From the NCBI RefSeq assembly GCF_024347475.1, contig NZ_AP025489.1, forward strand, positions 62,001 to 126,000: a stretch of DNA of 64,000 nt. The letters are read 5' to 3'. This document shows, piece by piece, positions 27,714 to 36,257 of this stretch. The notes under the pieces are model-generated. The model saw nothing but the letters and a program-made list of their open reading frames with translations, did no database searches and had not been told where the DNA came from. Within the stretch, counting starts at the first letter, position 1. Each line of letters opens with the position of its first letter. The stretch comes from Vibrio fortis. GTDB taxonomy: Bacteria > Pseudomonadota > Gammaproteobacteria > Enterobacterales > Vibrionaceae. The position numbers were made by a program, and so were the translations under genes.

Positions 27714-28790
27714 CTATTCAGGCAAGCGTAATTCGATCTGTTTCAATAGCTCTTGAATGCCTTTTTTGTCGTAGGTTTGATGTGTTTTGGGATGACTGCT
27801 TTTGCGTACAATCAGCTCTACTGGTATACGAGTTTGCTTGAATGGAATCGGCGTATTGGAGGTTTGCTTTTTCAAATCAACCGCTTGAATGACACACTGT
27901 TCGCCAATAGCCGTAAAGTCTTGTTTCACTGTCGTCAGAGGCGGATTGAAATATGCGCTGTCCGTGATGCCATCAAAACCAACAACGGCAACTTGATCAG
28001 GAACCTTGATATTAAACTCATCCAGTGCGCGTAATACGCCTAGCGCCATTTGATCACTGGCGACCACCACGGCATCAAAACTCATCTGCTTTCCGATCGC
28101 TTCACTGATCGCAAGGTAACCACTGTGGGCTTGCCAATCACCTCGATAGCAATCCACTGCTTTGGTTCCTGAGTCCGCAATTTCAGCTAACCATGATTGC
28201 AGACGGATATTTGCAGCGGTAGACGCCTCCGGTCCTGCAACCAATAGAAATTGGGTTCGTCCTGTGTCTACGAGATGCTTGATCACTTCAGAGGCACCGA
28301 CAGCATGCTCCCCATGAACGAAGTGTACAGGGGTCCCATCTGGTACATCGATAAAAATCAGGTGTAGGCTTGGGAATTTTTCTGCCAACACAACGGCATC
28401 ATCTTTACTCAACGGTACATTGAGAATAATACAATCAACTTGTTGCGCTATAAGCTCCCTCATCGCACCTTGAATGCTTGATAAACTGGGCTCAGACACG
28501 ACCGAAAACGCCGTTCCAAAGTTCAACTCATGAGCTTTTCTTCTTACGCCATTGGCAATTAAAGCCGCTCCATGTAAAGCCATGTCTAGAGTCACTAGTC
28601 CAATATTGGTCGACTTTGCTCGGCTCAACATTTGTGCACCTTTATTAGGTACATAACCCAGCTGCTTGATCGCATTATTCACTTTGATGCGTGTCGATTC
28701 AGCAACACTCTCCGACCCATTTGTGACTCGAGATACAGTTTGCGTTGATACGCCCGCTAATTTGGCGACATCTTTGAAGGTTACATTCAT
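27714..28790 (-). CDS. LacI family repressor of the alpha-galactosidase locus
   Basis: A 358-residue regulator with an N-terminal LacI helix-turn-helix (TFKDVAKLAGVSTQTVSRVTNGSESVAESTRIKVNNAIKQLGYVPN) and a periplasmic-binding-like sensor (NIGLVTLDM...VVASDQMALGVLRAL...VAVVGFDG). It is divergent from the GH36 gene, and the intervening 258 bases hold three copies of TGTTnnCGnAAACA, a LacI-type palindrome. It should repress GH36 and the symporter and respond to an alpha-galactoside or its product. Confidence 0.88.
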   Translation of the reverse strand: MNVTFKDVAKLAGVSTQTVSRVTNGSESVAESTRIKVNNAIKQLGYVPNKGAQMLSRAKSTNIGLVTLDMALHGAALIANGVRRKAHELNFGTAFSVVSEPSLSSIQGAMRELIAQQVDCIILNVPLSKDDAVVLAEKFPSLHLIFIDVPDGTPVHFVHGEHAVGASEVIKHLVDTGRTQFLLVAGPEASTAANIRLQSWLAEIADSGTKAVDCYRGDWQAHSGYLAISEAIGKQMSFDAVVVASDQMALGVLRALDEFNIKVPDQVAVVGFDGITDSAYFNPPLTTVKQDFTAIGEQCVIQAVDLKKQTSNTPIPFKQTRIPVELIVRKSSHPKTHQTYDKKGIQELLKQIELRLPE

Positions 28791-28869
28791 CGTCTTTTCT
28801 TGTTCTCAAAATGGTCTTACGTCAACTCTAACAAATGGGTTTGATAAATAACGCTACACACCTCAAAAA

Positions 28870-28883
28870 TGTTTGCGAAAACA
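28870..28883. promoter_or_regulatory. LacI-type operator 1
   Basis: TGTTTGCGAAAACA, one of three matches to TGTTnnCGnAAACA in the LacI-GH36 divergent promoter. It is near-palindromic around the central CG, as expected for LacI family operators. Confidence 0.65.
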
Positions 28884-28892
28884 TTACTTTTT

Positions 28893-28906
28893 TGTTCCCG
28901 AAAACA
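28893..28906. promoter_or_regulatory. LacI-type operator 2
   Basis: TGTTCCCGAAAACA, 23 bases (about two helical turns) after operator 1, so two dimers could bind side by side. Confidence 0.6.
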
Positions 28907-29014
28907 GTCGATCCAGCCCAAACTTATTCAATCTCTAAGCCATCTGAGATCACACTTAAGCGCTATTTGAGTTCTAAAAGTCACGTATAAGAGCAATATA
29001 TCTCTCAGATAAAA

Positions 29015-29028
29015 TGTTCACGCAAACA
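29015..29028. promoter_or_regulatory. LacI-type operator 3
   Basis: TGTTCACGCAAACA, 20 bases before the GH36 start codon and 122 bases from operator 2, a position compatible with repression by DNA looping. Confidence 0.6.
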
Positions 29029-29048
29029 AATAGCAGAGCGAGCAAGTA

Positions 29049-31151
29049 ATGAGTGAGTTTGTCCATTTACAAAGCAAGAATCACAGTCTAATTATCAAAA
29101 CAGAACGAGTACCAGAGATCCTTCACTGGGGAGCAAAAATAGCCCAGATAGATGAAGACTTGCTGCTTTCAACAGAGCGTCCTATTTCTCAAGCTCGTTT
29201 AGATGTCGATGTGCCATTATCATTGTGTCCAGAGTTAGGGAGCGGTCACTTCAATGCTCCCGGGATTGAAGGACATCGCGACGGCTACGATTGGGCGCCC
29301 GTATTCAAGCTGACATCGACACAACTTGAGGATAACCAAGTCACATTTGTGATGCTTGATGATGTTGCAAGCCTTGAGCTGACGGTCGAGCTTAAACTTG
29401 ACTTCGATACCGATGTTGTTCAAAAACGAGTTAGTGTAAAAAACCTAGGCAATAGTAAATATTACCTTGGCAAACTCTCTTCAACTTTGCCTTTGCCAAA
29501 CCACGCTAATGAGCTGATGACTTTCCACGGTCGTTGGTGCCACGAGTTCCAAACACAACGACAACGTTTCGAGCATGGCGGATTCATGCAAGAAAACCGT
29601 CGTGGTCGCACTTCTCATGAAAACTTCCCTGGCCTATTTGTAGGTACTAACGGATTCAGCGAGCAGCTTGGTCAAGTGTGGGGCTTCCACCTTGGCTGGA
29701 GTGGTAACCACCAAATGCGTGCAGATGTGCGCAGTGATGGCCGCCGCTTCGTGCAGGCTGGTGAGCTTTTGCTTGCTGGAGAGTCGATTCTTGAAGCTCA
29801 AGGCCAATATCAAACGCCATGGTTGTATGGGTGTTACAGCAATACTGGTCTCAACGGCATTTCTCAACGCTTCCAACAATTTGTTCGCGATAATATTGTT
29901 AAGTTCCCAGTAAGCAAGCCACGCCCTGTACATCTGAACACTTGGGAAGGTATCTATTTCGACCATAAACCTGAATACATCATGCAAATGGCCACAGAAG
30001 CGGCTGAAATGGGCGTCGAACGTTTCATCATTGATGATGGTTGGTTCATCGGTCGTGATGGCGAACGAGCAGCTTTGGGTGACTGGTATCTAGATGAAAA
30101 GAAATATCCTGATGGTCTAGAGCCGGTGATCAATCATGTAAATCAACAAGGAATGGAATTTGGTCTTTGGGTAGAACCTGAAATGGTAAGCCAAGATTCA
30201 AATCTGTATCGCAATCACCCTGATTGGGTTCTCGGTCTACAGGGCTATCACCAGCCTTCTGGCCGTTGGCAATACGTGCTCAATCTACAGAATGAAGATT
30301 GCTTCAACTATCTTTTTGAACGCCTAAATGATCTACTCACACGCTACAACATTACTTACTTGAAATGGGACATGAACCGCGAACTGGTTCAGCCCGGCCA
30401 CCAAGGTCGCCCTGCAGTAAATGGCCAAACACAAGCGCTATATCGCCTTGTCGATGAGCTAAACAAAGCCCATCCAGAAGTAGAGATTGAATCTTGCTCT
30501 TCTGGCGGTGGCCGTATCGATTTTGAAATTCTTAAGCGTACCCAACGATTTTGGGCCTCTGATTGTAATGATGCTCTTGAGCGCCAAGCTATTCAAAAAG
30601 GCATGAGCTATTTCTTCCCGCCGGAAGTGATGGGTGCGCACATTGGCCCTTACGAGTGTCACTCAACCAATCGTCGCCACGGCATAAACATGCGCGGTGT
30701 TACCGCCTTGGGTGGTCATATGGGTGTTGAACTCGATCCAGTCAAAGAATCAAAAGAAGAGAAAGAAGCCTTCTCTCGCTATATCGCACTACACAAAGAG
30801 TATCGTCACCTACTTCATGGTGGCCGTAGTTTCCGTATTGATGCTGCAGACAAGAACCAAAACATTTACGGCGTCGAGAGTGACGATGAAATGTTGATTA
30901 CTGTCTGCCAACTAGCGATGCCGGATCATGCCCTGCCCTCTCCACTGAGAATCAGTTGCGCCGATATCAACGCTAAGTATCAAGTGAAATTGGTTGAGAT
31001 GCCTCAAACAAGTTTCCAACTGATGAAACAACGTCCGAAGTGGCTAGATAAAACGCTCACACTAAGTGGCGATAATCTGAAAGAGATCGGCGTGACATTG
31101 CCAATCCTCGACCCAGAGTCAGCACTGATCGTACACCTACAAAAAATCTAA
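29049..31151 (+). CDS. GH36 alpha-galactosidase
   Basis: A 700-residue glycoside hydrolase, the normal GH36 length, without signal peptide, so cytoplasmic. The N-terminal beta-sandwich is followed by a TIM barrel with RPVHLNTWEGIYFD, ERFIIDDGWFIGRD, YLKWDMNRE (nucleophile Asp441) and FWASDCNDALERQ (acid/base Asp505). GH36 enzymes release alpha-galactose from melibiose, raffinose and similar sugars. The co-directional sodium symporter and divergent LacI regulator complete a compact alpha-galactoside utilisation unit. Confidence 0.92.
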   Translation: MSEFVHLQSKNHSLIIKTERVPEILHWGAKIAQIDEDLLLSTERPISQARLDVDVPLSLCPELGSGHFNAPGIEGHRDGYDWAPVFKLTSTQLEDNQVTFVMLDDVASLELTVELKLDFDTDVVQKRVSVKNLGNSKYYLGKLSSTLPLPNHANELMTFHGRWCHEFQTQRQRFEHGGFMQENRRGRTSHENFPGLFVGTNGFSEQLGQVWGFHLGWSGNHQMRADVRSDGRRFVQAGELLLAGESILEAQGQYQTPWLYGCYSNTGLNGISQRFQQFVRDNIVKFPVSKPRPVHLNTWEGIYFDHKPEYIMQMATEAAEMGVERFIIDDGWFIGRDGERAALGDWYLDEKKYPDGLEPVINHVNQQGMEFGLWVEPEMVSQDSNLYRNHPDWVLGLQGYHQPSGRWQYVLNLQNEDCFNYLFERLNDLLTRYNITYLKWDMNRELVQPGHQGRPAVNGQTQALYRLVDELNKAHPEVEIESCSSGGGRIDFEILKRTQRFWASDCNDALERQAIQKGMSYFFPPEVMGAHIGPYECHSTNRRHGINMRGVTALGGHMGVELDPVKESKEEKEAFSRYIALHKEYRHLLHGGRSFRIDAADKNQNIYGVESDDEMLITVCQLAMPDHALPSPLRISCADINAKYQVKLVEMPQTSFQLMKQRPKWLDKTLTLSGDNLKEIGVTLPILDPESALIVHLQKI

Positions 31152-31264
31152 TTCGTCGTCAGTCAAAACAAAATATCGGGCAAAGGCTGTTGTGAAAATC
31201 ATCATGACGCCTCTGCCTGACAGGATAACTACATCCAAAATTCCAATAATTTAAGGACAAAACT

Positions 31265-33037
31265 ATGCCAATGACAATCCTACTGTCATTCTTTTTCTTC
31301 ACTGGCTTGGTGGTATTTTACACCTGGTCACGTGTTAAGAATCAGAAAAATGACTCCAAAGATGGCTTCTTCCTCGGTGGTCGAAGCCTAACCGGTGGCC
31401 TTATCGCGAGCTCACTTATTCTAACTAACCTTTCCGCGACCAGTTTCGTTGGTATGAGTGCCCTATCATTTAAAGGCAACATGTCAGTGATGGGATATGA
31501 AGTTGCTTCAGGTATCACACTGATCATTATCGCGCTCTTTTTGGTGCCTCGTTACCTGAAACAAGGGATTACCACGATTCCTGATTTCTTAGAGTCTCGC
31601 TATGACTTATCAGTAAAGCAATTCGTAACCGTATTGTTCCTATTGAGTTACATCATCAACCTTCTACCAAACACGCTATACGCAGGTGCAATGGTTATCG
31701 GTGGTATTTTTGACATCGAAAGCATGCTCGGAATCAGCCGCTTCCAAGCGATTCTACTTATCGCATCAATTATCGGTTTCCTTGGTCTGTTCTACGCTAT
31801 CTACGGTGGTCTGAAAGCGGTGGTAATCGCAGACACGTTAAACGGTGTGGGTTTGATTGTTGGTGGCTTGATGATCCCAGTCTTCGGCCTGATCGTTCTG
31901 GGTGACGGTAGTTTCATGGAAGGTATAGACGTTATTACAACCAACGCAACCGACAAATTACAGGCAGTCGGTGCAGAAGACGATCCTAACGTACCCTTCT
32001 CAACAATGTTCACTGGTCTGCTACTCGTTAACCTTTACTACTGGGGTACCGACCAAGCTATTATCCAACGTGCACTTGGTGCTAAGAACCTAAAAGAAGG
32101 TCAGAAGGGTGTTATCCTTGCGGGTGCAATTAAAGTTGTAACACCTCTGTTCCTAATTATCCCAGGCATCATTGCTTACCATATGTTTGGTACGGTAGAT
32201 GCGACAGGTCAAAGCTACGAAGCAGATACGATGTACACGCGTTTAGTTAACGAAGTACTGCCTAAACCGCTTGTTGGTTTCTTCTTAGCGGCAATGTTCG
32301 GTGCAATCCTGTCAACCTTCAACGGTGTATTAAACTCATCAACGACGCTATTTACACTTAACGTCTACAAACCAATCTTTGATAAAGAGAACAAACTCTC
32401 TGATGAACAGTTAGTTAACAAAGGTCGTTCATTCGGTCTGTTCATTGCAATCCTATCTGTGGGCATTGCACCGTTCATCATGTTCGCACCGAATGGCCTG
32501 TTCGACTTGCTACAACGTTTAGCTGGCCTATTTAGTGTACCAATCTTCACTATCGTGTTTATGGGTTACATCACTAAGCGTGTACCAGCGATGGCGGCGA
32601 AAGTTTCATTGGCAGTATTTGTTGCGGCTTACGGTATTGTACAGTTCACACCAGCTTCAATGCACGATTACTTAGGTCCACTTAAGCCATTGGCTGAACT
32701 GCACTTCTTCCACCAGCTAGCAGTATTGTTCGTGTTATGTTGCGGCATTATGTTTGCAATCGGTAAAGTGCGTCCACGTGATACGGACTACGTGCTTCCA
32801 GTTAACGAAGCGATGGACATCAAGCCTTGGGAGTTCCGTTTTGAAGCCTCTGCTGTAATTCTATACATGGTGCTTGGCGCTTACATCACCTTCTCTGACT
32901 TAGGCTTAGTCGCAGGTGACACGTCATTCATGGTGACCTACGCACTTTGTGGCATCGTAATTCTAGGCGGCCTATTTGCCCGTATCAGAAAAAAGAAAGC
33001 TCAAACAGCGCAGCTTAATGCTCAGAACGCACAGTAA
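31265..33037 (+). CDS. Sodium/solute symporter (SSS family), probable sugar uptake
   Basis: A 590-residue membrane protein with about 14 hydrophobic segments, related to vSGLT. SSS signatures include DGFFLGGRSLTGGLIASSLILTNLSATSFVGMSA and YAIYGGLKAVVIADTLNGVGLIVGG, plus NLYYWGTDQAIIQRALGAKNLKEGQKGVILAG. It follows the GH36 gene by 114 bases and presumably takes up the galactoside with sodium. A strong terminator follows. Confidence 0.88.
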   Translation: MPMTILLSFFFFTGLVVFYTWSRVKNQKNDSKDGFFLGGRSLTGGLIASSLILTNLSATSFVGMSALSFKGNMSVMGYEVASGITLIIIALFLVPRYLKQGITTIPDFLESRYDLSVKQFVTVLFLLSYIINLLPNTLYAGAMVIGGIFDIESMLGISRFQAILLIASIIGFLGLFYAIYGGLKAVVIADTLNGVGLIVGGLMIPVFGLIVLGDGSFMEGIDVITTNATDKLQAVGAEDDPNVPFSTMFTGLLLVNLYYWGTDQAIIQRALGAKNLKEGQKGVILAGAIKVVTPLFLIIPGIIAYHMFGTVDATGQSYEADTMYTRLVNEVLPKPLVGFFLAAMFGAILSTFNGVLNSSTTLFTLNVYKPIFDKENKLSDEQLVNKGRSFGLFIAILSVGIAPFIMFAPNGLFDLLQRLAGLFSVPIFTIVFMGYITKRVPAMAAKVSLAVFVAAYGIVQFTPASMHDYLGPLKPLAELHFFHQLAVLFVLCCGIMFAIGKVRPRDTDYVLPVNEAMDIKPWEFRFEASAVILYMVLGAYITFSDLGLVAGDTSFMVTYALCGIVILGGLFARIRKKKAQTAQLNAQNAQ

Positions 33038-33058
33038 CTAATTCAATCCCCAAAAGTG

Positions 33059-33089
33059 AAGCAGAGCCTATTATCGGCTCTGCTTTTTT
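33059..33089 (+). terminator. Intrinsic terminator of the alpha-galactoside operon
   Basis: AAGCAGAGCC/GGCTCTGCTT with a seven-base loop and six T residues, about 20 bases after the symporter stop codon. Confidence 0.9.
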
Positions 33090-33269
33090 GTGTATGCTCA
33101 AAAAACAAGCTCAGCGAGCGAGTTCAACTGTCGTTGGAGCATATGGTTTTTTGTTCCGAATAAAGTTTGACTGTATTTGATCGTTGTTAATGAGTATTGT
33201 GCGGACAAACCGAAATACCAATGTCCCTTTATTGGCTTCATAACAAGCTTGCGTCTGCGGACAAGTTAA

Positions 33270-33577
33270 TTTCCCTTCCTAATAACTAATCTGACACCAA
33301 AAATCGTAAGTTATATAAATATCACTGTACTGCCATGGGCTCATGATAAAACTGATAATGTATGCCTTGTTAAAATTTCAAATTCTTCATTAGTGGTGTT
33401 TGATACATAGAGAAGACCAGTATTGATATTAGAAATGCTAGATATAGAAATAGAGTTAAAACAATAGTCTTTACCGTTGACGATAAAAATGGTTATATCT
33501 ATCTGACGTCAGTGGTAATTAAACAAATAACATTGGGAAAAGAGGGGTTATTTTGCCCCTATTTGAAAAGAAAATGA
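33270..33577 (+). pseudogene. Frameshifted remnant of a coding region ending in ATGA with the Imm49-like gene
   Basis: Two adjoining plus-strand frames read like one protein. Frame A (about 33270-33407) gives ITVLPWAHDKTDNVCLVKIS and NSSLVVFDT, then a stop. Frame B (33404-33577) gives YIEKTSIDIRNARYRNRVKT and IVFTVDDKNGYIYLTSVVI, and ends LKRK-stop. A single-base frameshift near 33404 would join them. No start codon is present. The final TGA overlaps the ATG of the next gene as ATGA, the usual arrangement of coupled genes in one operon. Because the next gene looks like an immunity gene, this may be the 3' end of its lost toxin, but I cannot assign a toxin family. Confidence 0.45.
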
Positions 33578-35283
33578 ATATACTTCTCACAGAAACTTCG
33601 GCTTTGTCAGTTGGCTGCAAGTTACTTAGTGAAAACACGTTGAATTGTGACTCATTAGCGTCCGATGAACGCTACCTTCTCTGCTCTTATATTGAGAACG
33701 CAAAAAATAACGGATTCTTCGGCTGGTACTTATTTGAAGATATCCATAGTTTTCGAGCTTGGTCATCGATCGCTGCTTATCTAATGTTTATTGATTCAAA
33801 GGATCAGCAGACAGATAGTATGCTCGAAGTGTTATGTTTTGCCTTACTTGGGAAAAATAAATATCTTATCGATCTCGTATTAAATTATGATTATCGATTT
33901 TTAGACGAATCTTTTCTTGTCAGTGTTTATGACAGAGGGGAGAGTTTTCACCTACACAAGTTCGCACTGTTGCAGCAGTGGGCGGCACTGCAAAATCACA
34001 TCCAATTACTAGAAAAAAGCTATACAGAAGAGCGCTATAAAAATGTGATGACGGATAGCGTTATCAAAACTCCGTTTGATTTGAAAATGGAAATGGATTT
34101 CTACACAGCACTATTGGCTAAAGACCAAAAAGCAATGCAAACGGTGATCGATGCACTTGCTAAAATGCATAAAGCTAACCAATTAAGCTCAAATGCAAGC
34201 GAACGAGATCAATATTTGTTTTCTTTTACATCTTTTTTATTGAACACCGTTGCCATAAAAAACGGATTTGCGCTTGATGTGTCTGAAGATGTAGTTCCAA
34301 ATGCTTGGTTAGATAATGTCAATTATGATATTCAACCGACGCCCTGGCGAATGATGATTGAGCTGCAAGAGTCGTACTCTTTCTTTGAACATTCCAATAT
34401 TAATATTGACTATAGTTCGAGTAAAGAACCTAAGGTGTTAGAAAATGTCTGGACTGTATTGCGTTTATCACAACTGCTAAATCTCGACTCACAAAATTCA
34501 GACCTTACTTGGACTCACGTTCTTAAGAATAGAGATATTAATCCGTCTGTTATCAGCAGTTTTGCAGCCTCGCTTTACTCAATTGATAAGAATGTAGATA
34601 TATTAAAGTTCGTAGCGGTAGGAGTTAAAAACCATTGGCGCAATAAGGTCACTGCCATGGCAATTTATGATAACTTGGCTTGGAGTGATGTAGTCTGTGG
34701 TCAAATTTGGTTACCTATTTTAGGAAGAAAAAAATCTATTATTCAATCAATTAGTACTTTCCCTAATGTTGATGAAGATTCTCTTTCTCACCAAGATCGA
34801 AAGTCGCACCAAACGTTCCTAGAGGACAGGTTAAAGATAGGTTCGAAAGTTCATCGCTTTTGGTTATTCCAATTAGCTTTAGCCAACGATGTTGATACGC
34901 TAAAGAGCCATGCTGAACAGGTATTGGAGTCAAACGTCACCAAAGAAGCAAAAACGGAAGCCGAGTTTTTTGTCAGTTTGTTAGATGGAAAAATAGTGGA
35001 TATGACAGCATCAATTAACCAAATGCTAGTTGAGTACGAATCAGGCCGTAGAAGTAATAACTATTTCGGGATGTCTAACTTTATCGCTGTTGATGCACTA
35101 GTTTGCTCATTGGTCGCTAAACAAAATGGTTTTGTCATCGACATTCAATCCCCATATGTGCCTCAAGCGTTGCTGGAACAAGGGCAACCGAGTGATGTTA
35201 GTGGACTTATCACTTATAACAAAATCTTAGATGGGGTAAAAAATGCTATCAATGAATTGAAGGCTTCGTTTGATATTTGCTGA
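33574..35283 (+). CDS. Imm49-like immunity protein with two domain copies
   Basis: A 569-residue, mostly helical, soluble protein with no signal peptide. Two segments resemble each other and the Imm49 family of polymorphic-toxin immunity proteins: residues about 176-246 (FYTALLAKDQKAM, then NGFALDVSEDVVPNAWL) and about 465-535 (FFVSLLDGKIVDM, then NGFVIDIQSPYVPQALL). Most Imm49 proteins are about half this length, so this looks like a fused duplication. The ATG at 33574 overlaps the TGA of the decayed frame upstream; a TTG at 33553 is possible. The region is more AT-rich than its surroundings, consistent with recent transfer. No toxin gene remains nearby. Confidence 0.6.
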   Translation: MNILLTETSALSVGCKLLSENTLNCDSLASDERYLLCSYIENAKNNGFFGWYLFEDIHSFRAWSSIAAYLMFIDSKDQQTDSMLEVLCFALLGKNKYLIDLVLNYDYRFLDESFLVSVYDRGESFHLHKFALLQQWAALQNHIQLLEKSYTEERYKNVMTDSVIKTPFDLKMEMDFYTALLAKDQKAMQTVIDALAKMHKANQLSSNASERDQYLFSFTSFLLNTVAIKNGFALDVSEDVVPNAWLDNVNYDIQPTPWRMMIELQESYSFFEHSNINIDYSSSKEPKVLENVWTVLRLSQLLNLDSQNSDLTWTHVLKNRDINPSVISSFAASLYSIDKNVDILKFVAVGVKNHWRNKVTAMAIYDNLAWSDVVCGQIWLPILGRKKSIIQSISTFPNVDEDSLSHQDRKSHQTFLEDRLKIGSKVHRFWLFQLALANDVDTLKSHAEQVLESNVTKEAKTEAEFFVSLLDGKIVDMTASINQMLVEYESGRRSNNYFGMSNFIAVDALVCSLVAKQNGFVIDIQSPYVPQALLEQGQPSDVSGLITYNKILDGVKNAINELKASFDIC

Positions 35284-35299
35284 CGCCTATTCGCTTAAT

Positions 35300-35503
35300 C
35301 TATAGCAAGTTACCTATGGTGAACGTGAATACTCGATAAACTGTTGCAATTAGGCTGGACACTAAATTAAGGCTACTCTTTCCAACTTTACTGTCGAAGA
35401 TAATGGCGCTGAACATCGTGCTTTTATCGTTGGTGGCCATAGCATAAATGACAACGATAAGAATACAACCTGCTAAATGGTAAATTGGCAAAGCCACTGA
35501 CAA
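35300..35503 (-). CDS. Small membrane-protein ORF or remnant, uncertain
   Basis: The frame encodes about 67 residues with two hydrophobic stretches (ALPIYHLAGCILIVVIYAMA and SSLNLVSSLIATVYRVFTFTIG) separated by NDKSTMFSAIIFDSKVGK, which reads like real protein sequence. It can only start at TTG or GTG and has a poor ribosome site, so it may be the tail of a broken gene. The rest of 35284-35655 is AT-rich and holds the promoter region of the DoxX-like gene. Confidence 0.3.
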   Translation of the reverse strand: MSVALPIYHLAGCILIVVIYAMATNDKSTMFSAIIFDSKVGKSSLNLVSSLIATVYRVFTFTIGNLL

Positions 35504-35551
35504 GTTTCTGCACTAAAACGAACTAGGAAGTAGATCCATATATAACTCAAG

Positions 35552-35595
35552 CTTTCATATTTGCAAGGATATCAAACGAAGTTGTCTATTTTTGA
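35552..35595. promoter_or_regulatory. Shared regulatory box upstream of the DoxX-like gene
   Basis: CTTTCATATTTG (35552-35563) is followed by GTTGTCTATTTTTGA (35581-35595). The second element recurs exactly at 37247-37261, and the reverse complement of the first recurs at 37222-37233, both in front of the LysR/DUF2798 divergent promoter. This is the likely target of the neighbouring LysR protein. Confidence 0.55.
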
Positions 35596-35655
35596 GCTTT
35601 AGAGTATTTCGTAGAATAGCGCCATCAACTTGCTAATACATAATGAAGGTTTGCT

Positions 35656-36171
35656 ATGAGCACATCACAACTAATTCTTGAGTTATCTCTTATCGGCACG
35701 ATGCTACTCGTTACGGGTATTTTTTTGGTTCGTAGCTATGACAAAACCGACAGCGTAGGAACAAAAGTTCAAAAGATCCTAACCGGTCTTCTTGGTGCTT
35801 TTATGGTGATGGCGGGAACGGTAAAATTCTTTGACCCGTTTACGACTATGTTCGCAAAACAAATCGCACTGAGTGAACTGCCTTTCCCGACTCTGTCTCG
35901 TTGGGCGGGTCAATTAGGTGAGATTTTTGCAGGTTTACTGCTACTGATGGTGATGATTGGTAATAAGGCGCTCGCAGCACCGATTAAAGATAAAGCGATG
36001 CAATTATCAACACTATTAACGACCGCAATTATGATTGTCGCAGTGTATGTTCACCTATTGCCAAGTGTACCGGCAGAAGTGCTACCGCTTCAGTCTAAAC
36101 CACCGGTAATGACACTGATTATTCTTGGGTTGGCTTGGTTAAATGCATTCTTATATTTTCGCAAAAAGTAA
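35656..36171 (+). CDS. DoxX-like membrane protein
   Basis: A 171-residue protein with four or five hydrophobic helices. The core MAGTVKFFDPFTTMFAKQIALSELPFPTLSRWAGQLGEIFAGLLLLM resembles the DoxX/DoxD-like family of small inner-membrane proteins, often tied to redox or thiol metabolism. Exact function is unknown. A promoter box shared with the DUF2798 and carboxymuconolactone-decarboxylase-like genes suggests a common LysR regulon. Confidence 0.65.
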   Translation: MSTSQLILELSLIGTMLLVTGIFLVRSYDKTDSVGTKVQKILTGLLGAFMVMAGTVKFFDPFTTMFAKQIALSELPFPTLSRWAGQLGEIFAGLLLLMVMIGNKALAAPIKDKAMQLSTLLTTAIMIVAVYVHLLPSVPAEVLPLQSKPPVMTLIILGLAWLNAFLYFRKK

Positions 36172-36257
36172 TCGTTAAAGTCATAAAATAAACGCCAGAT
36201 TAGTTCGTCTAGTCTGGCGCATTTCATTTATAAATAGGCATTTCATAAATACAATAA

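Noticed and set aside
33347..33520. A minus-strand frame in the Imm49 upstream region that also reads like protein (VNGKDYCFNSIS, then INTGLLYVSNTT).
   Set aside because: It is antisense to the plus-strand remnant, lacks a start codon, and the plus frame has the ATGA overlap with the next gene; low-complexity AT-rich DNA can read plausibly on both strands.
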